DNA of 64,000 nt from Sacculina carcini (GCA_916048095.2 OU696573.1:1-64000); one strand, 5' to 3'; positions 11,520 to 25,115 are shown, counted from the stretch's first letter. A program made the numbers and translations. Notes: generated from the sequence alone by a model not told the origin.

Positions 11520-13019
11520 TTTGCTATATTACTATCCATCACAAATGTCAACTATATTCATTTTATATAATTAACATAAAGTCTTCTAAGGAGCGATGCT
11601 CGGCGGACTTTGTCATTTGTTTTGTTTTTGTAGTATTATATTTGTGTACTTGATGTTGAATGACAATACATGCAAACAAACAAACAAACAAACATAGGGT
11701 GAATATCTGAAGATCAGTCAGGCCCGCAAACTTGATTAAACTGATCATAAAAACCACTATGGCATATGCATAAACATAATGGCATATGCACACAAATATG
11801 GAATCAATTGTATGTTGACATCAGAAAAATATTCCTAGTCACAGTACGCAAATAGACGAAAACGACATAACAATATTTAGACGAAGAAAATTACACGAAA
11901 TGCGCACTGAAAATTTATACAAACATTTAGGTTACTGATTTCAGCCAGATGTGAAAAGTTCAATAATGTGATCGCGAGCACGATAAACTTGTGAGTTAGA
12001 CAATTCCAGGCATCAGATTATTGTATAGTAAAGAAAGAGACATTGACTAACGAAAAAATTGAAGTTGACTGTGCATATGCAGAGGCCACTACGATACAAG
12101 AGGTCAATAATCGACGTGCATTACATTGCATCGCCACACCGAGCGTTGGGTAAAATGGTACGGTTAGGTACGGTAATGGTTTGGCGAAAATGTTACGGTT
12201 TGGTACGGTAATAGTTTGGCGAAAATGTCATCAGTGCATTTGACAGTGGTGTGTCTAGTGACTGAAAGTTAACACTAGCCAGAATACAACTCTCAATTGA
12301 CGGCTATTCGAATTTCAGTATCAAATATATCTTCACTCGTTAGTTATACACTTGTCTCCATCTGACTAACTTTTCAGTGTAATGAACATATCAACCAAAT
12401 ATAAGTTGGTTAGCATTAATATTCTTCCAAACAAAAAACCTACCTACAAAGCCGTCAATAGACAATTGCAATTAGGATGGCTCTTTTTTGTGATTATATT
12501 TCGAAACATTTTATCAGTATGTTCCTTAATAATTTAGAAAACGCTGAGTTCAATGGTACTACAATTAGTACAAACAAAAACAATTCAGGGGTCGCAAATT
12601 TAGTTTGAAAAGTACAGGTTTAGCGGAAAATTAACTCTACACTTGTGTCTCAATTGGTAGGGTTAGATCATGTACAATAGTAAATAATATATTTAACAAT
12701 AGTAAAATATAAACAGGAACAAGTCAATCACGCAAACATTATAGACACTATCACACTACGCTACAACATATTACCATCCTCTCAAGCACACTGACGAATT
12801 TCAAACCTCCGCGAATAACGTTAATTCTTATCACGGCAAAGTATAAACAATAACATCATGTGACATATTGATCAAAGCACCTCTCTCATATAAACATCTA
12901 AATAAACTCACAGATCATTCTATGGAAATTTAACAACCACCATTCAATGGATAAGCTTAATTCCTTTTCAATAGTATAATGATTTTATATAATTATATTC
13001 AAACACCTCGTTATAATTT
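11520..13019. other. AT-rich stretch with a MITE fragment
   Basis: No gene. Bases 12140-12290 match the MITE at 54790-55133 (shared core CTAGTGACTGAAAGTTAA with GACAGTGG just before it) and contain two copies of GGTACGGTAATRGTTTGGCG. Confidence 0.55.
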
Positions 13020-13190
13020 CGACTACATGGTGTAGTGGTAACACACCCGCTTCACAAGCGGGAGGTCCGTGGTTCAAATCCAAGTGGAGGATAATTTCTT
13101 TGGACGAATTTTATAATCCAACAACCCCTGTCCACCCAGCAGTAAATCGATATCAGATGTCAGTCATGTGTTGTGTCACGTACTCTGGGC
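13020..13190 (+). mobile_element. tRNA-Val-derived SINE, 3'-truncated copy
   Basis: The head looks like tRNA-Val with anticodon CAC in loop TTCACAA. It has an A-box (TGTAGTGGTAA) and a B-box (GGTTCAAATCC). The body (CAACCCCTGTCCACCCAGC, then TCAGTCATGTGTTGTGTCA) is shared with the copies at 39880 and 46530. A matching non-tRNA body shows it is a SINE and not a tRNA gene. Confidence 0.88.
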
Positions 13191-13199
13191 CCTGTATGA

Positions 13200-14393
13200 C
13201 CAGGGTTGCCATGTTTGGCCTTTTAAGTCCAATTTGCCTCGAGAAAATATCGTATAAAGACCATAATTTGGCCTTTTATCATTAGCGATCATTGCCACTT
13301 TTCTATTGTTTCTTCGTAGTGTTCTATGGTCGTAAGGATTCAACCATTTGTACAACAAAGAAGCGGGACCAACACCCGTAGGCACGATGTTACAATATAG
13401 GCACGATGATACAATATTCCTTTCATCACTGTAAGCATAGTAAGCATTGTTGATTAGTGAGCAATAAGACCTCTGGAGGCGGCGAAACCCCGTAAAAGGG
13501 TAGTGAAAATCACTTAATTATGAAAACCATACTCTTTGTGAGAAAAATGTGTACTTTTTACATTCCATAACCAAGGGCGTAGATTTGTGTCGAAGCTCGG
13601 GGGGATAAGTCATCATGCATTAGTGTTCAAAGTTGGCTCAGTTGGTCAATTGCATGGGATCCTCAACTATTTTATGCCAAGTCAATTACAACACACATAA
13701 CTCAATGAAAAGTATATTTCATATATTTGCACGCATTTGTCGTGTATTTTTACCTTTTGCTATACCTTTACCTTACGCTACCTTTACCTTACGCTCACTT
13801 CCCCTTGTCACGAGCTTCCGCTCGACGGGTTCATCGACCCCGCAATGTGCTGACTCATCGAAGTGCGCTCACTCACACAGTTATGACCCTTGAATCTCCC
13901 TCGATTTTAATTTTAGTACCATTGGACTCAGCGTTGCCTGAACCACTATTAAACGTAAACCACGAATAATTCTAGGAAGAAATCGACAAGGAGGAACCTG
14001 ATTTGACAGCCGCCAATTGGCGGCTCCGGTCATTCTAAGTAGTTCAATTTTCAGGTCCTTCCAGTGTTCAGCGAGCGACCATGTTGGCCAATTATTCCGT
14101 AAAGCCATGGTCACACGAAGTCAATTGTTTGCATATTTCTTTAAGTCAGGTCCACAATGTCAATACTAGGGAAAACTTTTAGTATGTTGATATCCTACCA
14201 ATTGTCATAAAAACAGCTTCAAACACAAATCATACATAATTCGTCATGTGTCATACCGATAGTTAAACACTCCCTGATATCGTTAACTGATATAAGGCTA
14301 GGAAAGCATATATAACAGCAAATTCGCAATTTATCGTTCGCCATAATTACGCTTTTCATTTTATAAACTCCGTTTACATATATTTTTCTTCAG
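13200..14393. other. Dispersed repeat fragments, no gene
   Basis: 13490-13567 resembles 36590-36668 (shared GTACTTTTTACATTC). 13573-13670 matches the centre of the foldback element at 55970-56050 (GGGCGTAGATTTGTGTCGA). Nothing coding is supported. Confidence 0.5.
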
Positions 14394-14534
14394 GGTCTAT
14401 TTGATGCATCGGCAAAAGCGTATAATGAGCGCATTCAGCATATTATTACTAGGACAGCTATAATAAAAATTCAAACTGAAACAATTCGCTGTGAGAAGGA
14501 TGTAATTAAGAACAAAAAGGAACGGCGTCGGTGA
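14394..14534 (+). CDS. Candidate terminal exon, 46 residues, unidentified
   Basis: A good 3' splice site (TTTTTCTTCAG) precedes an open frame of 46 residues ending in TGA, in an otherwise stop-rich region. The peptide is helix-prone and charged (FDASAKAYNERIQHIITR, then IKIQTETIR, ending KNKKERRR), like the C-terminus of a coiled-coil protein. No upstream exon was identified, and the family is unknown to me. Confidence 0.33.
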   Translation, partial: GLFDASAKAYNERIQHIITRTAIIKIQTETIRCEKDVIKNKKERRR

Positions 14535-14694
14535 AGGTTGTAGAATTCACCCGGATTTAGAAACATAAGATAAAGATAATAAACCGGTAACTTCAGTTCC
14601 ATGAGACTAAATAATGTCCTAAATAATGTGCAAAAAATCCAGCACTCTCAGTCAAATACTGCTGCAGTTGATACATAATCGGTAAAACTCCTCT

Positions 14695-15012
14695 GTGCAC
14701 AAATATGCGATAAACAGTCTAAGTATGCATGTAAAAAACATACACACTGACCCATGCCAAATACGAGCCATGTCACTAACGGCGAAATCGGCACGTACAC
14801 GCATTGACGACTGGGCCAGGTGCTTCGGTAAACACCAGCTAAATGCTATATTTCCGTCCTGGAAAGCAGCGGTATCTGACGTATCTGAGTGTCCATTTCT
14901 CCGTAATCTCTTCAGAGAAAGAGTGGACCACAGGGCAGCCATCCACATCATCTGGTCCTGGTATGGGAAACGTGTACAAGATATCAAAGATGCGACCCAA
15001 AAAAAACGATAG
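14695..15012 (+). CDS. Hypothetical ORF, 105 residues
   Basis: An island of higher GC with a natural-looking plus-strand peptide (RIDDWARCFGKHQLN, PSWKAAVSDV, AIHIIWSWYGKRVQ). The opposite strand is also open for 111 residues here, so only one can be right, and either could be chance. No motif or splice context supports a function. Confidence 0.22.
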   Translation: MHKYAINSLSMHVKNIHTDPCQIRAMSLTAKSARTRIDDWARCFGKHQLNAIFPSWKAAVSDVSECPFLRNLFRERVDHRAAIHIIWSWYGKRVQDIKDATQKKR

Positions 15013-16760
15013 TTTTATATAAAAAATCGTGTTTTGCCAAAAAACCTCGAGCAAAAGAGTTATTTTTGTATTTTTGAAGTCATGCATAGAAATTGAATTA
15101 TAGAAATTATATACCTTGGGATGTTGAGTGAATTATTTGTATCAACATATAATTCATTCATGCTATTAGTGGCCCTATCAAATTGAATAATCATTAATTA
15201 TACACAATAAAATTGTTATAATGTATCTGAAGGTCCTAATAGTGTGTGCACGGTGCAGATTTGCATTCAATTATTGAGTTAAGCATTATTTAAGATGGCA
15301 GGATTTTAAAACCTTTCTGTTATAAACCTGAAGCTATTTATAAAAAAAACAACAAATAGCAAGAATTTTTGGATTTTTCAGACATTACCCATTTCCTCCC
15401 AGAAATGAATTACGTTGACGATGATTATAACTTTACGTAATATGATGCTCAAAAATCCATCTTAAGCATTTCATTTCAACATATCAATTAATTGCAAGTG
15501 TAAAACTACAAACACTGTCCCTAATGAGGACAAAAACGGATCACATTATTCAGAGTGGCAATCCTGACCAGAAAAACAAGCATTCTTCCAGTGTAGGAAA
15601 TTTACGACTGACGAAATAGATTGATTGTACGAGAAAGGTTGAATACCTCGTACACAAAGGTATTTTAACACAAATAACTACATCAAAGAAATTAGCATCC
15701 ATAAGACCAGTTCTGAGAAATATTTAGCATACATTTCAATAAAAACTCTTGGTATAGTGACTCAACTTGCCTTTTACTGCTGACAATTTTTTTTCAAAAT
15801 CTCTACATCATCGTAAGCTATCTTTAAAAAATTCGTTTTTAAACAATGATTTAAGAAACAGTTTAAAACAATTGGTTTAACCAGCCGCTTATACCAGCAG
15901 GTTATTTCATATACAAAAGGTATTTGAAGACTCACATCTCTCGTAAATCGATCAAATCTACCTTTCATAAAGCCTGTTTTCAAAAAATCGTTTTGTTAAG
16001 AAGCGTTGGTTCAAAAAACAATCGACCAACCAATTAACATCTCTTGTTCTGCTGACAACCTTTTCCAAATCTGTACATCAATAAAAGGCATTTAAAAACA
16101 GTTTTAAAACATCAAGGCTTCTTTTGAACATTGAATGGAACAAAAACAAAAACATGGTTTCCTTAAAAAACACTTGGTCAATCAATGAATTTATTTTTTC
16201 TGTAGACAAATTATTTCAAATATATACATCATTAAACCGACGTTAAAAAAACATCAGATTTCAATTAAAAAAACCTTGCTTAAAACACCTAGCCGAGATA
16301 CACTTTCAAAGTCTCCTGGGATACTTATTGATACATATTCTTGCTTTTTCACTATTATTGAATTATCTATAAAATGAAACAAGTGAAGAGACACAAGACT
16401 TCAATAAAACACATTTCTATGTAATAAAATCCAACATACGAGGACAATTGGGGCTACTCCTAAAAAACGTAAAAACAGCATTTTGCATCTCTACTAGAGA
16501 TAGAACTTGTTCTAAAAAAAACAAAGTTCCACATCGTTTTGGTGTATCATGCAGAAGGAAATAATTATTTAAAATGTTTTCTGCATAAAATCGATAATTT
16601 CCTAGAAAAGCATCTAAGTTCACAATACTTTTTTGCATATATGAAATTCGGCTCTTCGGTGTCAAATGTCACATTAAATGGCAATAATGTGTCATCAAAG
16701 CAAACAAATCCACCCACATTATGTACAAATTCACCATTTTAGCGTAGAAGAGCAGACTCA
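15013..16760. other. AT-rich stretch with degenerate repeats
   Basis: Related phrases of the form CTGYWGACAA...TTTCAAATMTVTACATCA recur near 15777, 16050 and 16200, each followed by runs of TTTAAAAA and GTTTAAAACA. This suggests an old, eroded tandem repeat. No gene is seen. Confidence 0.4.
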
Positions 16761-17204
16761 GGGTGGATCACTTGGCAACGCTGCCGTTCCCACCAGTGGG
16801 GAACTAGCTACATTCAGGGTGGATCACTTGGCAACGCTGCCGTTCCCACCAGTGGGGAACTAGCTACATTCAGGGTGGATCACTTAGCAATGCTGCCGTT
16901 CCCACCAGTGGGGAACTAGCTACATTCAGGGTGGATCACTTAGCAATGCTGCCGTTCCCACCAGTGGGAACTAGCTACATTCAGGGTGGATCACTTAGCA
17001 ACGCTGCCGTTCCCACCAGTGGGGAACTAGCTACATTCAGGGTGGATCACTTAGCAATGCTGCCGTTCCCACCAGTGGGGAACTAGCTACATTCAGGGTG
17101 GATCACTTAGCAATGCTGCCGTTCCCACCAGTGGGGAACTAGCTACATTCAGGGTGGATCACTTAGCAATGCTGCCGTTCCCACTAGTGGGGAACTAGCT
17201 ACAG
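16761..17204. repeat. 56-bp minisatellite, eight copies
   Basis: Units begin GGGTGGATCACTTRGCAAYG at 16761, 16817, 16873, 16929, 16984, 17040, 17096 and 17152. They are nearly identical; one lacks a single G. There are no unique spacers between repeats, so it is a tandem array and not a CRISPR. Confidence 0.96.
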
Positions 17205-17449
17205 CTTGCAACCACTGCACTGCACCGCCATCCGTTAACATCCGGATGGAATTACGGTTTATAGTTTGTGCAATGAAACACGTTTGTCCAAGCCACCCTT
17301 ACGCTTTTTGCTTCCATACATGTTACCTTCCCAAACAAATGAAGTTGGTATCAGAAGTACAGTAAATGTTCCTAAAGAAACAAGCTGTTTTGAACATAAA
17401 CACACACGCACAAACGTTTGCGCGTGTCAAAAGAAGCTAGTCAAAATAC

Positions 17450-20400
17450 CTGAGAGAAGTCAGCGTCCGTTAAGGAAGCACCGAAAACGAGTCTAAGTCG
17501 ATCCAACACAAGTGAAACAGTAGCACGATGTCCCCTAGTTAACACCAGAGAAAACCATGAGCAATGAGCGGCGTGGTTGGCCGGCACGAATCGAAACAAG
17601 GCAGACTCATTGCACATCAACAGCTGACTGTTATGAGCATCAGTCGTGACGGAGATCAACAACGATGGAATCGAGTGAATGCCACTGTTGTCCGGTGGTG
17701 ACTCCAAGCACAAGTCCAACGGTGTACATTGAACCTGTGAAATAATAAAAAATCCATTAAAACACAAGCATAATTTTGGAATATTTTTGCATATCTATAG
17801 TAGCTTGTTTATTCCCGGTATGACTGTTCTTGTACATTATATAATTCACATTTTCATGAGTGATTCTGGATCTTTAACTCGAATCCGTCAGCTTTATCAA
17901 TGGATTCATTCTAGAGTGAAATTGAATTTCTATTTTCTATATTTGCTGACCGTAAGCCATTTTTATTTCAAAAAACTGAGCCATCGCTTTGTTTACGTTT
18001 GAAACCCCTGATCTACACCACTAAGCCCGCGCAATTATGTCACCTAACACTCAAGCATAGATACAATAACAATGAGCTCAGAGGGACACAAACTTCGCTC
18101 TTAGGGCTGATTTTGTGTTCAAATCGTGAGGACAATTAAACCTTTCTATTCATTATAGTGGAGTCTTACATAAACTGTACGCAATAAAGCCCCACCATCA
18201 ATGCCTGGAGATAATACGATGCATTCTTAATTGTGATTGCGATTCAGTGAAATTAAATCAGTGTATATACATGTGTAATCGCAAGTGTCCCTGCGAATAC
18301 TTCACGTGATGTCCAGCAGAATTTCTTGAGCCTTTTACGGAATTTGTCGCATTGGCCAACGTATTTTCGTACGAAAAAATTGTCATTTTCGATGAAAACG
18401 TCTGTAATTTTTCTAATATGTTTTTATGAAACTTGCCATGCTGAAAATTGTAGACAATAAAAACTCCTAAATACTGATACAATTTTTACTGATGTAGCCC
18501 AAGTGATTAGTGCATAATAGCTGGCAAATCAGCAACAGGTCATTTTGACTTAGCACCGCCGTAACTTTCTTCAAATACACATTGGAAAATAAAAAATTAT
18601 ACCGTATTGTAGAACACAAAATTTCTAGCACGATGGTATATTTTATTCTAATTTGAGACAAATATTTCTTGAGAAAGAAGGAGAAAAATTGAATATTTTG
18701 TTCGACCGGTGTTCAAGTAATTTTTTATGTAGATTAGAGTTTTGCTGATTTCACACGATTTGTTTATAATTTTGGGGTACGAATTATAGCCTATCATTTA
18801 GAACACAAAACTTTCTGCACAGTGGCTGTAGCTGTAGTATTTTTATAGTTGTGCCACTGCTGGTTTATGAGGAGTAGACTGCAGAATATTGACCAAAAAT
18901 TTCGCATTTTCAGGGTTCAATTTGTCTTTACACAACTATAACTGTATTTAAATTATTTTCCAACTTGAAAATCAGCTAATCTTGTAGAACAAGAAATTTC
19001 CAACGTGATGATGTATATTGTTAGCGTGTACACCAAGTGGTTGCCGAGGAGTAGATGGCCGAATATGGACCAAGGCGGGTGGGACAGACACACATACAGA
19101 AGATATCTTCTAAATATATAGATTCGTTAAAATTGGTTTAAATATTTAAGCTTAAACATAACAAATATATGTTGAGTATCATATTTACTTTTTTAATCAT
19201 ATTAATAGTGTAACAAAGTTCCAGTCGGACCAGATTTTATCATTATTTTTCTGCTTTGTGTTGTGTTTCTATAAGGCTAGCTTAGCAGCGATGATAAATA
19301 TTGTCACACGTGTGTTGCATACAAATGTGTAAACTAACCATACGCGTAGTTCGTAGTTAGGTGTGGGAGTGCAGGTGCGTGTGCGTGTTTGTTGCATTGC
19401 ACAAAAAATACATTGTTTTAAAGCGAGACTGATGGTTGTGTAGTGGTATTATTAATCGACTTGTGTCGAGCTCACGTCGGAATAGGTGCATATATGTAAA
19501 CATGCTCGAAGCGCTTGCTACTGAGTATGTGTTGAAACAAGGCTTAGACTTGCGTATCCTCAGAAGTAAAAACACCACTAAATCAATGGTTGAGGTAGCC
19601 TTGGACAAAGGTGGCTGACATTGTTGTATGTGTGTCTGTAGAGCCAACCCACACTGCGTGCACTGCGTGCGTGCAAAGGCCCGGGGGTCCGTATAAAAGA
19701 CGGTGTTGACTAGGCAGCCGGATCATTAAAGGATTAGAACAGACATTCGAGATGTAACCATAGGAGCGTAGTAGGGCCATTAGATTAGGATGGGATTAGG
19801 ACATTGATAGTCGGGTTGTACAGATAGGAGCTGCTTGGCTGTCAGTGTCTGACTAGGACTTTCAATGACACAAGTATATCGGCTTGTGAGCATTTGATAC
19901 CATTTCACTTAGTTGTTCGGATTGCCTGTGTGTCAACAATACATTCATCTTGAACCGGAAATTTGGGTTATCGCGGCACAACATCAAGATGAACTATCAC
20001 TGGCAGTCGAAGACAACAAGACGACGTTACAAATAGTTATTTTTATTAATATACATGTTTACTTTCTTTATTGTCAGTGTATTGGCTTCTTGAAAACATA
20101 ATTTACCAGGAATTTTAGATGTTTTGGGTTGACAAAATTCAATTTTCAGTTCATTAAGATCTACTTACTAAAGCGTCCATGCCAAACAAGCGCGTTGCCG
20201 CATAGATGGTCACATAGTTTCCAACACAAATGATATCAATTTGTGACACATAGTTGGTCTATTTCCAACACAATTGATATCAATTTGTGACACATGGATC
20301 TTTAGCGCTATCAGATAGGTACTCACACCAGGAGAGTCAGGAACATAAAGGCGTATATTAGAAACGATTCCTTAGAAGAAAACTCGGAAGCACACGTAGA

Positions 20401-21422
20401 TCGTACAAGGAATACAAGAACAATTTACAAGCCATACAATTGAAGACAAAGGTCATAATAAACCCTCATACTGACAACCTTACATAAAATATAACCTTAC
20501 ATTAAATATTATATATAAAATAACAGTAATTACTTCCGTGGACATTATCATATTGAAACATGGCGCAACTGGCGCAACCGCAATATTTATAAACAACAAT
20601 TATGAGGGCTGCCACGCAATCATCAACAATCTGCCACAGATCAGTTTCAATTCATAAGCCCGAGCGCAGCGCAACAATATTTCCTTTAATTACATTTTAA
20701 ATCACCTGGAAAGCGTAAGTTGGTTATCAACTGTCGCTCGATTGATTTTCACACATTTATCTTGACATTAGCTTGATTCGTTAGAACACGCCCAAAACGC
20801 TATTGTTTGGTTGGTGACACCCTGCGGTGCCAATGGGCATCACAGGAAAAAATAATAGCGGATTAATCGTGCTGAAATTAAAAATATCCAACGAAACCAC
20901 AAACAGCTAAACAATAGAAACAAAAGCCAAAATGGAATTAAACAAATTCGTCAACAGAAGAAATCAGGATGCAGATGAATTATGAGATAGCCTGCCAAGT
21001 GGAAACTTCACATCAGAAACAAACCTTGATGTGGCGCCCCGCCATGTCTTCATGGGATCTCATCTCAGATTGAATGGTCTGCTGAAACGCATTCATATCG
21101 TCCACACTGGTCAGCTCAACGTCCCATAGTGGACCCATGAACACACATCTGCTCCACGTAACACCAGTGAGAGCCTCCAATTGCGAAGTTTGGGCGGCAT
21201 TGAGGTGGTGCGATGCGGCCGTTGTCACGGATGGGATTTGGCGTCGATGCACGGTGCCAACCAGCAGCTGGGACGCACAACTCCTGTCATTCGACAGCAA
21301 ATCTCGGCTGCCGATATCAGCAATAGATTCAGACGAAAGATCCAAAGTCATCGTTCAACATATACGAGATGTCCGCGATGTGCACGCGCCCGGTATCAGA
21401 CGATATCACGTGGCAATTGCTC
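17450..21422 (-). CDS. Three linked exons of an unidentified gene
   Basis: Minus-strand exons 21366-21422, 21025-21307 and 17450-17734 join in consistent phase. The first intron is only 58 nt (GTATAT...GGCAG) and removing it mends the reading frame; the second is about 3.3 kb (AAG|GTTTGT ... CACAG|GTT). The spliced peptide contains GRVHIADIS, ASQLLVGTVHRRQIP, GVTWSRCVFMGPLWDVEL, IPSLLISVTTDAHNSQLLM and ATVSLVLDRLRLVFGASL. Alternating hydrophobic strands in the last exon recall a longin-like fold, which is only an impression. A further possible exon upstream at 22247-22323 (IPPGETRWKFLAVRGNTI) does not join in phase directly. I do not recognise the protein, and start and stop were not found. 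Confidence 0.5.
17735..21024. other. Long intron of the unidentified gene, with degenerate repeats
   Basis: A motif of the form TAGAACAMRAAATTTC recurs near 18610, 18800 and 18985, marking an eroded repeat of about 190 bp that ends near 19130. At 20220-20300 the phrase TGATATCAATTTGTGACACA occurs twice, 57 bp apart. No coding block is supported. Confidence 0.45.
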
Positions 21423-22964
21423 CTAGAACTGAAAAACAAATGCAGACACACACACGCCATATAGAACGTAGCTCAGCATAAAAACGTACTCAGAGCGATT
21501 GAATGTAAGAAACTCAAACAAACTCAAACTCAAGACAAACCTCTACTCCATCAAACGTATATTTTAATAAAAACATTTGAACACGTTACACGATGGCACA
21601 CGTTACGCGGTGGATTAGCGCGAATATCAGATTGATCAGCTATGTTTTTTCGTTCTTGTAAACAGCGCAAGCACAGCCCCCGGGTGATCGACTGTCAAAC
21701 CCAATTGAATTATGATTTTCTATTTAGCTTTCCATACCAAGACAAACAAATTTACAACGTTAATTTAAACACGAATGGTAATCAAATTATAATCGATTAT
21801 TTTACCATTAATATATTTTGTGCTCAATTTTGATATGAGACATTTCTTGTTCAGCCGTTTGTCATCGTGCTCTGCACACAAGGAAAGTCATATAGTCGAG
21901 CAGGCAGAGGCGCCCCATAAATCCCAACTCCAATGGCAAAAAGATCACGAAGGAACAAACAAATGCATGCATATGCATGTGAGAGTAGAAATAGTGCATC
22001 ATTGATACATAGAAATCATCAGAAAACATCACCAGAAAATATAGCATACAAACCAGAAAAGGTACCCGAGACCAACGAAAACCAGAGTAGACTGCGTCAA
22101 TGAGATCATATCAGCGCTCATTGTAATGGCTGGACAAGCTCGGAATACACAACAAATTGTAATCAGCAAGCAATTACTAGCCTAGCATCCGAAATTCCTA
22201 AAAAGACCTAAAGACTAATCCACAAACAAACGAGAAATAATCATACCCACTCCCTTGTGGATAGTGTTGCCGCGGACCGCCAGAAATTTCCAACGGGTTT
22301 CACCAGGTGGAATACAAAAAAGACTAACAACATTGTCTTTTTTATATACATAACTAGAAAGTAATTTGATTTAAAACGAATTCATCAGAAGAATCTTCAA
22401 TGAAATTTATTAAAGGAAGACAAACATTTACTTTAAATTAAATTCAAATTAATATTTCCACAACTTCGTACATGTTATGAAGAAGTCTTAGCTCAGGATT
22501 TATTCAACACTAGCATTTAAACCCGCCCGTTGTGCGAAGCGATTACAAAAGTATCCAGTATAGTAAAAAATATCACAGTACAGTCGGCCCTCCAAATGGC
22601 GGAGTCGAAGGCACCGAGAAAAAAGTACGCTATTTGGAAGTGTATGCTCTAGCAATGCTAATCAACTTGTTTTACTGTAAATCGTTCATTTTTCACAAAA
22701 GATTCCCTTATTATTTGCCACTTTTAATCTTTATCATGTGATTCTACCAAAAGTTGTCATCACCGCAGAAAAGTAATCTGCTATGCGGCGTCATCCTCTA
22801 GACGACGTGATTCTGGTATACTGCAGTTTGCAAGAGAGGCCCGTTTCATTAATATCGATCACATCGTTCGTCTCCGATGCAATAGTAAACAGAACTGTCA
22901 ATATTTAACCAAGCTATAAATGCCTGCATGATTTCTGTACGAGATACAATCTGAGGTCCTAGGC

Positions 22965-23416
22965 CAGTGGTCCCCAACCCCAGGGCCGAGGACCGGTACC
23001 GGTCCGTGGGTCGTTTGGTGCCGGGCCGCACAGAAATAATAAATGACTTACATTACTTCCGTTTTATTGATTTCGGAATCTGAACGATGTTTTATTTTGA
23101 AAAATTACCCGATTCTCTGTAACATCCGTCTATGTCACTTTTGACGCAGGTCAAGGCGCCCAGAGTGTGTCATGGGCAGAGAGGACGTTACTCTTGTTAT
23201 GCTGTTGTTGCGATGTTAAGAGGACGCTGTTGAAGCAAACGGGTAGAGTAAATTTGTGTTATCATTAGCGTTATATTTAGAAAACACCACAGTTTTCATG
23301 CAGGTCATATCATGTTATTTTGTTGTATTTATGCGCCACACCTCAAAGGCCGGTCCCTGAAAATATTGTCTGACATTAAACCGGTCCGTGGCGCAAAAAA
23401 AGGTTGGGGACCGCTG
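22965..23416. mobile_element. Non-autonomous hAT element (452 bp)
   Basis: It begins CAGTGGTCCCCAACC and ends GGTTGGGGACCGCTG, flanked on both sides by the 8-bp duplication TCCTAGGC (22957-22964, 23417-23424). Internal ACCGGTCCGTGG is common in animal hAT families of this type. No transposase is present. Confidence 0.93.
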
Positions 23417-23424
23417 TCCTAGGC

Positions 23425-24664
23425 CACCTAGCTTGTCTATGCCTAATAATCTCCTTGTGTCTATGCATATATCCAGCCTAAATAAGTCACTCGTCTCTAC
23501 CAATCAGCCTACAACAGTCAACTGATGTCATTCGATAAGCTGGAATCAATATATTGCATACATCCTTCATTAAACAATCACACAGAATCACACAAATCAC
23601 ATTCCGCTATTCGGAGGTTTCAATTTCGCTATTTGGAGGTGTAATTATTTGACTCGCAATTATTTGACGCACTGTATATATTTGCGGTATGTATATATGC
23701 AAATGGAATGATAATTAGATATAATTTTTAGAGCTATCAAAAAATTAACCTAAAAATGGAAAAATTAACTTTATTTTTTAGGAAAAAGTAACCTAAAAAG
23801 TAACCTAAAATATCCTTGTGCTCCTTCGCATGGCTAAATTCATGTTAATGCCCACAAAGCTCCTTTTCTCCTCTTAGGTTTTGGCGACATTTCTACAACA
23901 AAACAACAAAAATCATCCCAACACAGGCGAAAACAATGCTAATGCATGAATTAATATTCAACAAGACAATCAAATTTATGAGCTGCATAATTATTTCATA
24001 TGACAGTGAGGTACCTCTGTCGAGTTGTCACGCGATTCAGCTTGTTTCTTTGCGCCAATATGTATGTCTGTGTGTGCGTGAACATAGTACGTGTGTGAGT
24101 GTCCGCGTCTACATGTAACAATAATTTGATGACTGTATAATTATAAGGGGGCCCTGATTCGTCTCTTGAGCTCAACCATGGGAAAATGACACTCTCTCAC
24201 GCTGCAAACATCACATTCCCTATCTCGTGCGCATTGACAAGTGTTGATGTGCAGTATCGAGTAGAGAGCTCAGACGTTGTACTATCCCACTCTCCAAACA
24301 TGTACTCTGGCTGTGAATTTGTGAATTTCCTAATATAAAGAGAAGCAACCCAGCGTATCCAAAAGCATATACATTAGCCAGTACCACAGGATAGAATATA
24401 ATAGCAATAGAAAACAAGTTGGCAATAAATTGCAAGCAAATGTATGCTTAGTAAGTAATATACATGTGTAACCAAGCAAATGTAAACTTTTGACAGCCAA
24501 ATAGATGGCAATGGGATATTTATTGATAAATATTTGTTTTTATACGACTATTAAATTATCTTTGAGATAAAACATGTAAAACACATGTAATTGATGCTTT
24601 GTACCTTTACAAAGCATCAATCATTTCTACATACTAAAATCCAACATCAGAGGACAATTGGGGC
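23425..24664. other. No gene; fragment of a TTACTTTTT-rich element
   Basis: 23731-23815 carries AGAGCTATCAAAAAATTAACC followed by repeated AAAAAGTAACCTAAAA, a degenerate relative of the element at 44007-45243. The remainder shows nothing. Confidence 0.4.
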
Positions 24665-25115
24665 TCATCTATATATAACCAGCGACAAATTCGTGCGGTT
24701 ATTGTCGCTAGTAGATCCGCACTGCGTGCGTCTCATAACCTCGTCAATTTTCATTTGTAAGAGGTTTTGCGTACATATTGAACCTCGACGGGTACTTAAC
24801 TGTGAAACGCTTCGTTTTGCTATACACCATGTCCGCCACTGCGCACTGTGCCTGTACTTATGTGTACGTATGTGTACGTGTGTGTGTGTGTACGTCTTTG
24901 TATGTGTGTGTACGTGTTTGTATATGTGTGTATGTGTATGCATGTATGATTGCATCGATCTTGCAAGTACAATTAGCAGAAATGATGCGGTCGCATTCTC
25001 ACATGAAAGTTTCGAGCAATGAATCAACTGAATGACACAGTCTTTATGAATTACAAATACAATATTGGCAGGCTGCACATACAGAATGAGAAAACGCTTC
25101 TGGAACACGCACATT
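24665..25115 (+). repeat. Dispersed repeat with an internal GT microsatellite, copy 1
   Basis: It matches 29280-30085 in inverted orientation. Shared blocks are AGCGACAAATTYGT, a CGTCTC(A/G)TAACCTCGT block, TTCGTTTTGCTA with CCGCCACTGCGCAC, AGCAGAAATGATR and CGCTTCTGGAACACG. The middle is a variable GT or AT repeat. The element class is unknown. Confidence 0.6.

Noticed and set aside
13020..13092. Functional tRNA-Val gene
   Set aside because: The same tRNA-like head and the same unrelated body occur at 39880 and 46530, so it is a SINE head.
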